This document shows, in pieces, positions 58,623-64,000 of a stretch of DNA of 64,000 nucleotides. This DNA is from Montifringilla adamsi (lineage: Eukaryota; Chordata; Aves; Passeriformes; Passeridae), in contig JAGGNK010008226.1 in the NCBI GenBank assembly GCA_017590115.1, forward strand, positions 6,912,296 to 6,976,295, given 5' to 3'. The notes below the pieces were generated by a model. It was given only the letters and a program-made list of their open reading frames with translations, was not told the origin of the DNA and searched no databases. Position numbers and translations under genes: made by a program. Positions within the stretch are counted from its first letter, which is position 1. The number at the start of each line of letters is the position of its first letter.

Positions 58623-59182
58623 GCCTCACTTTCTGCCCAGTACCCAGTTAAAGTTTAACCCCAGAAATATGGGGAGGCTCTGTTTGGCTGATCCACCTCT
58701 CCAGGTTCATTAATCCAACAGTTCTATTCTCCACAGGACATAGTCCAAGACTTTATAATCCAAGGATGTTTTCTAATAAACTCAGCTGAAACCTGCCCTC
58801 CTGCCATCAGCAGTGCCACATGTCTCCTCTGAAATATAGTTTAAAAAAATTCAATATTTATGAACTGATATTTGTCTTGGTAAAAACTTCCCAGGAATTA
58901 TTTTTCAGCTCCTTCAGTGCTGATGAATTGAGCACACAGCCCTTTAAAAATACGGACTAGCAGAGGCTCAGAGCATGTGAATAGCCTGGAGTTCCTTCCT
59001 TACAATCTGACTCGATTATGTTTTGGTTTTGGTGACTCAGCTCAAATTGTTATGGCTCAAATCATTGAAACCCTGCTGTGGCTCTGGGAATTGCTCTACA
59101 AATGAGATCATAATTTGCTTTTTTCTTGCTTGTCACCTTGAGGTTCATTCTCTGCCTAGCTGTAGTAGTTCTGATTCCTTGT

Positions 59183-59209
59183 CTTTTTTTTTTTTTTTTT
59201 TTTTTTTTT
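59183..59209 (+). repeat. Poly(T) tract
   Basis: About 26 T in non-genic sequence. Confidence 0.8.
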
Positions 59210-59639
59210 CTCACAACTACATGTAAAAACATAAGAAACTATGGAATTAAAGCTGCAGTTTGGCAGGACACACCTCATCTTGAGAGAGAAAGGAGAAGAG
59301 ATTGGCTTCCTCTGACTCAGAGAAAATATTTCCTGATCAGCACCTTCTCAACTCTGCCCCCACTGACCCTGACTCAGCCCTGCACAGCAACCCAAGAGAA
59401 AAATCAGATTATTTGTTATGAACCAGGGGGGCAGCAGAGAGATCTGCAATCCTTTGCTACACAAAATTACCCCTCGTTTTTAAATCTTGCTGATGTGAGT
59501 ATTTCCCTTCTGTTTAAATCAGTTTCCTTTAAGCCAAAAATACAAAAGGAAATTTTAAAACTTTTCACACACGTCAATTCTTTAATGTTGCAAACACATT
59601 CTTACATGGGGAAAAAAAAAAATCTTACGGTGGTTTGCC

Positions 59640-59855
59640 CACAGCTTCAGAAGGAGCAGAGATTAGGGAGGAATTCTTCCCTGTGAGGGTGCCCAGAGCA
59701 GCTGTGGCTGCCCCTGGATCCCTGGAGATATCCAAGGCCAGGCTGGAGCACCTGGGACAGGGGAAGGTGTCCCTGCCATGGCAGGGGTGGCACTGGGTGG
59801 GATTTAAGGTCCTTCCCAACCCAAACCATCCTGGGATTCTGGGATGTTGTCCCGA
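59640..59855 (+). mobile_element. CR1 LINE 3' fragment
   Basis: GAGGAATTCTTCCCTGTGAG, CAGAGCAGCTGTGGCTGCCC, GGGGAAGGTGTCCCTGCC, terminus ACCCAAACCATCCTGGG. Confidence 0.9.
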
Positions 59856-59929
59856 GAACATCCTTTGGATATTTTAGTTTTTATTTTAGATAAATTGCAG
59901 ATTATATAGAGGAAGTTTATTTGATTAAA

Positions 59930-60125
59930 TATTAGGATGAATTAAATATTAGGATTTATTTAGATTTATCTATTATTTATTTATTATTTACTGTTTATTT
60001 TTCATTTATTTTTATTTATTATTGCTATTTTTATTTATTATATTATTTATTGCCTAATATTTATTATTGCATTTATTATTATTTATTATTATTTATTTAT
60101 CTATTAGATTATATATTAGGATTTA
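59930..60125 (+). repeat. TTTATTA-rich low-complexity block
   Basis: Irregular array of TTTATT/TTATTA words on the + strand, next to the CR1 at 59.6 kb. Confidence 0.88.
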
Positions 60126-61186
60126 TTAAAAATATTATTTTTAAAATTTAGAGGAAACTGAATATTTTTTTAAAGTGATTTAATAGATTTAAAGGAGAAG
60201 GAAATGAAAGTTTGAAAAGCTTTATTTCTTGGGGTTTTTAAAACAAATTGAGTGTAATTACCAAGAAATTTTTAAAATATGTTATTGGAATGAGGATGTA
60301 GGGTAGGATGAAGAAACCATAAAGTGCCAGCAGGGCGAGATCCAAGGTTTGGCTGCCAGGTCAGAGCTCTGAGCTGTGCTCAGCAGCAGCCAGGGAAATT
60401 CGAGGTGAAGCCACTGCAAATGATTCCCAGTGCTGCTGCAGCTGCAGTGCTTCCCTGCTGCTGCTTTAAAAACCTTCTGGATGAAATATTTAAATGTTTC
60501 AATGAAATATTTCATTTCAAACCAACTGGCTGCTGGCAGGGTGACTTGGCAGCAGGGTTGGCAGGAGGTGCTGCTGGTATTTGGGATTTTCCTTGGGCCT
60601 GACCTTCCTGGTGCATCCTCGTGTGTCCCACAAACCCTGAGATCCTTCTGCATTTCCATTCCCCATCTCTGACTGCTGAGCAGCTCAGCTGCTTCACCCC
60701 TCAGCTGCTTTTGGCTCCAAAAAGATTCCAGAAACTTCCAGGATGTGGAGGATCAGTCCATGGAGTCCACTCAGGACCCAGCCACCTGCTGCCAGTGTTG
60801 TCTCTCCCTCTTCTGGGATGGATAAATTAGAATAAAAGAAAATTATGGAATATTAAGAATAAAATCCAGGTGTTTTCCTGTGGTACTTTGCAGCCAGCAT
60901 TCAGATGGAAACAGGGATTTGTTTGTGCCTTTGGTCTGGAAGAGGGAAATGGGATAAAGCATCGTGATTTCGTGGGAGCTGGGGTTGAGAAATGTGGAGC
61001 TGCACTGATCTGCAAAATGATTGCAGCAACTCCTTGGAAAACTTTGGAACTCCTTGGAAGAGAGGGGTGTGAGCAGCATTTTTATGGATCCCTGCCCATG
61101 GGGTGGATTTGCACAATTCCATCTCCTGATTTCTTCTCTCCTGACTTTTCTTACTATGTTTTTATTAATTTATTATATTAATAACA

Positions 61187-61378
61187 GTCTTTGATGATGT
61201 CTTTGAAGTCACTATTTACAGGAATATATCAACATAATTTAAAAAAAATTATTTAAGGTTTATTCCTAAATAAACAAAATGCTTCATTAACATAGTGGAA
61301 ATCAGCCAGGATTTGATTGAAGCTCTGAGGAATAAAGGGAAATTTCTTACCTTGTATAAAATAAGAAGAAACCTTATT
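61187..61378 (+). repeat. Dispersed direct repeat, copy 2
   Basis: Second copy, 2.7 kb right of the first, same orientation, about 85% identical by eye with small indels. Similarity fades after GAAGAAACCT. Confidence 0.88.
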
Positions 61379-62875
61379 TTTCTTCCACTACATCAGCAAG
61401 GAGACAAATTAACTGCGCTGCCACCAAGGTTAGCATGTTGGAATATCCAAAATAAAATGCTGGTGTTCAAATATTGCCTTTTTCCTACCATTTATTCCCT
61501 GAGCTTGAGGCAGAGGGTACCAGAGAGCACTGGAAGCTCTGGGTGAAGCTCCCAGCAATTCTGCTGGAATAACGTTCCTCCCAAAGGAGGGATGCAGGGG
61601 CTGGGGCCAGCCAGGAGCCGTGGGAGGCCCTGCAGCATCTCTGGAAAATTGGAAGCAAAGGTGAAAGGGCTGCCAAAGAGCTGCCATTGCTGAGAGGGGT
61701 TTGATTTGTGATGGAAAGAGAGGAAAAGACACCTGGGCTGGGAGGGGAGGAAGGAAAGTCCCTGTGGGATACTGGATTATCCCAGAACTGGGATAAATGT
61801 GGGATCAGCTGCTCGTTGTTGTCTTATTTTTGCACAATATTTCAGCTTTCCACTTTCTTAAGTTTATTTTTTGGTGCAGCTTCTGTCTTCTTTCTGTCAA
61901 GGTCAATAAATTGCTACTAAATGGCTACAAATCTCAGAGCAGCCTTGTTTGTCATCCTCTCCCCTTTCTCAGCACAGAAATTCTCTTTAGACTTTGTCCG
62001 GGGAGATCTGAAATTGGGTTTCAAGACATTTCATCCTTCAGATCCCACTCCTGGACTTTAAATCTGGATTTCTGGCTGAAGCTCTCTATCAGGGAGCATC
62101 ACCCTGGGTTGTTTTTCTGCAGCCAGCAAAAAATCAGCCTCAGGCTGTTGGCTCCAGCTCGTTGATGTATCCTGGAAAACACAAGTGGCATAAACCTGGC
62201 TTGGAGCATCCTGGATGAAACTGGGAGGACACAGAGCTGGGGACTAACAAGGCTAAATTATCAATATAATCATCAATTATGGACGTGAGTGGGGAAGATT
62301 GGATGTTCTTTTTACAGCTTTAGTTCACAACTGCACAGTTTATTTAGATATTATTTAGATGTTCCCCTCCTCTCCAGCAAATCCCTTCACACCAAATACT
62401 GTATTAAAAATTTTATTGTACAACTTGGCTTCCCATTTCTGTCTCATGACTAATTAATTTCAGGACCACACAGCCTAACAGTATCTTTAATTCCTGCACT
62501 AATAGAAAATATGGTCATTTTGTCCAACACATATAATAATTCTATTTATTTTATCTCCTGGCTATAAGCACTCATTTAAATTAATAACCAATTTTTTGCA
62601 AATGGTTCCCAGTGAGAAAATCGCTGACTTATAGCCATTTATCTGCAAAAAAATGTTCATTAAAATCCTGCTTCTCCCTGGTGCTGTGCCTGCTTACACT
62701 GCTCACGGGATTTCAGCCCCCACTAAATCGCTGTTTCCTTGTCAACACGATGCCAAAGGGACATAATTAGGCCCTGATGAAGTTTCCTGCAAAAGACACA
62801 AACATTCACAGATGTTCTGATTTTATTTTTTTTTTTTTCTTCTGGTGGGTCTTTCTTTACACCCCCCAATTGGAA

Positions 62876-63490
62876 TTGGGATTTCTTCTACTGGGATGCT
62901 CTCCTTGCTCTGGGATGTCCTTTGGAAAACTTAACTATGTTGTGCATGAGCATTGGGGGTTTGAAAGTAACCCAGAGTTTGCTTAAGGGCAGGAAAGATT
63001 TTTAGGATCACTTGGATCTCTCCTGGAGGAGGGATTTCTACTGCTGGGATCCTCTTCTTGCTCTGGGACATCTTGTGGAAAACTTAAACATGGTGTGCAT
63101 TGATATGGGAGAGGTTGAAAGTAAAATATAGAAACATTAAGGTTGGGAAATACTTTTAGGGTCTCTCCAGGAGGAGGGATTTCTCCTGCTGGGATGCTCT
63201 TCTTGCTCTAGAACATCTTGTGGAAAAGGTGTGCATGGCCATTGAAGGGTTTGAAAGTAATCCAGAGTTTAATTAATTTTAGGAAAGACTTTTAGGATCT
63301 CTCCTGGAGGAGGGATTTCTCCTGCCGGGATGCTCTTCTTGCTCTGGGACATCTTGTGGAAAACTTAAAACACGGTGTGCATGGGTATGGGGGTGTCTGA
63401 AAGTGACACAGAGAATCGTTGGGAAAGACTTTTCAGATCCCTTGGATTTCCCCTGGAACAGGGATTTCTCCCGCTGGGAGGCTCCTCTGG
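62876..63490 (+). repeat. VNTR, five units of 136-153 bp
   Basis: GGGATTTCT-type unit starts fall at 62878, 63031, 63176, 63312 and 63461. Each unit carries TGCTGGGATGCTCTTCTTGC, GGACATCTTGTGGAAAACTT, GTGTGCATG and TTGAAAGTAA blocks, with the last unit partial. The array ends where the CpG island begins. Confidence 0.93.
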
Positions 63491-64000
63491 CTCCGGGAAA
63501 GGTGTGCAGCAGGGACTGGAGCCAAGACGTGCCTTTAGCCGCGCTGGCTCCTGATTCCCGCAAATCCCCTCCTCCTGCCCTACTTCCCCACCTGCCGCTG
63601 CTATTTCGGGTGTCCCGTCCCGCCTCGCTGTCCCTCGGAGGGGACACCGGGGACCGCCAGCCCCGGGTGCGACCCTCCGAGCGCAGGCAGCGACACATCC
63701 CGGGCGGGCTGGGCAGCGCGGGGACGGAGCCTGCGGGGCGTCCCTTCCCCAGGGGCCACTGCTGGGGACATCCCGGGATGGAAGGGGACACGGGCAGGTG
63801 CGGCACCGCTGGAGCTCGGGGGGAGCTCGGGAGGGAGCTCGGGCGCTCGCAGCACAGCCGGTGCGTGCCGGGGCGGCGGTGGCGGGGCTGTCGCGGTCGC
63901 TGTCGCGGCGGTGACAGAGCCCCGAGGCCGCGTCCCCCGGCCGGGCCGCTCCCGCTGCAGTGCGGGCCGTGTCCGCCAGGCGGCGCGGCGGCCGGCGCGG
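63490..64000. promoter_or_regulatory. CpG island at right edge, possible PTPRE promoter/first exon
   Basis: GC content and CpG density rise abruptly from about 63490 and reach almost pure GC by 63850-64000. Human gene order places PTPRE (+ strand) immediately after CLRN3, so this may be its promoter with a non-coding first exon. No PTPRE protein sequence is visible. The long open frames on the - strand here look like GC-rich shadows. Confidence 0.55.

Larger units (their letters stand above)
57400..62875. other. Intergenic between CLRN3 and the right-edge CpG island
   Basis: Contains the dispersed repeat pair, one CR1 and low-complexity tracts. 62230-62770 is repeat-free and AT-rich with several TAAT cores and may be conserved, which cannot be judged from one sequence. 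Confidence 0.5.

Noticed and set aside
63279..63806. 175-codon - strand frame at the right edge
   Set aside because: Lies across VNTR and CpG island. Proline/arginine/glycine composition is typical of GC-rich shadows.

Overview
This is a nuclear genomic window from a bird, most likely a songbird. The evidence is the dense set of truncated CR1 LINE 3' ends (about 27 pieces in both orientations), several solo ERV LTRs of passerine type, the very GC-rich CpG-island exons, and two genes whose exon structure matches vertebrate FOXI2 and CLRN3. In mammals FOXI2, CLRN3 and PTPRE lie in that order (human 10q26.2). The order here fits a conserved block (chicken chromosome 6 equivalent), with PTPRE expected just beyond the right edge. 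The species assignment is inference; the gene calls rest on readable protein sequence.

Layout. 1-26.4 kb is intergenic: unique AT-leaning DNA broken up by CR1 fragments, LTRs, a 390-bp direct duplication (888-1277 and 2527-2916), a 72-bp minisatellite (2044-2325) and a few CpG-retaining stretches that may be conserved non-coding DNA. 26.4-28.8 kb is the FOXI2 locus: a CpG island with a two-exon forkhead gene on the + strand (27005-28124, 195 codons). Its only intron is almost entirely an 11-bp GC-rich minisatellite, and CR1 fragments lie close on both sides. 28.8-47.3 kb is intergenic with LTRs, CR1s and two 30-bp minisatellites. 47.4-57.1 kb is CLRN3 on the - strand, three coding exons encoding 227 residues. 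Its large intron 1 has collected two LTRs, at least five CR1 pieces and an inverted repeat, and exon 2 sits between two AT-rich palindromic blocks. 57.1-57.3 kb is the likely CLRN3 promoter, with an HNF4-type DR1 and a CDX-type site. 57.4-62.8 kb is intergenic with a dispersed direct repeat. 62.88-63.49 kb is a five-unit VNTR of about 145 bp. 63.5-64.0 kb is a CpG island cut by the window edge, possibly the PTPRE promoter.

The two genes do not form a functional unit. FOXI2 encodes a nuclear forkhead factor and CLRN3 a four-pass membrane protein. No tRNA, rRNA, CRISPR or prokaryote-type system is present. I saw no intact transposon or retroviral open reading frame. The most unusual features are the shortened, arginine-rich FOXI2 with its minisatellite intron, the arrangement around CLRN3 exon 2, and the CLRN3 promoter motif pair.
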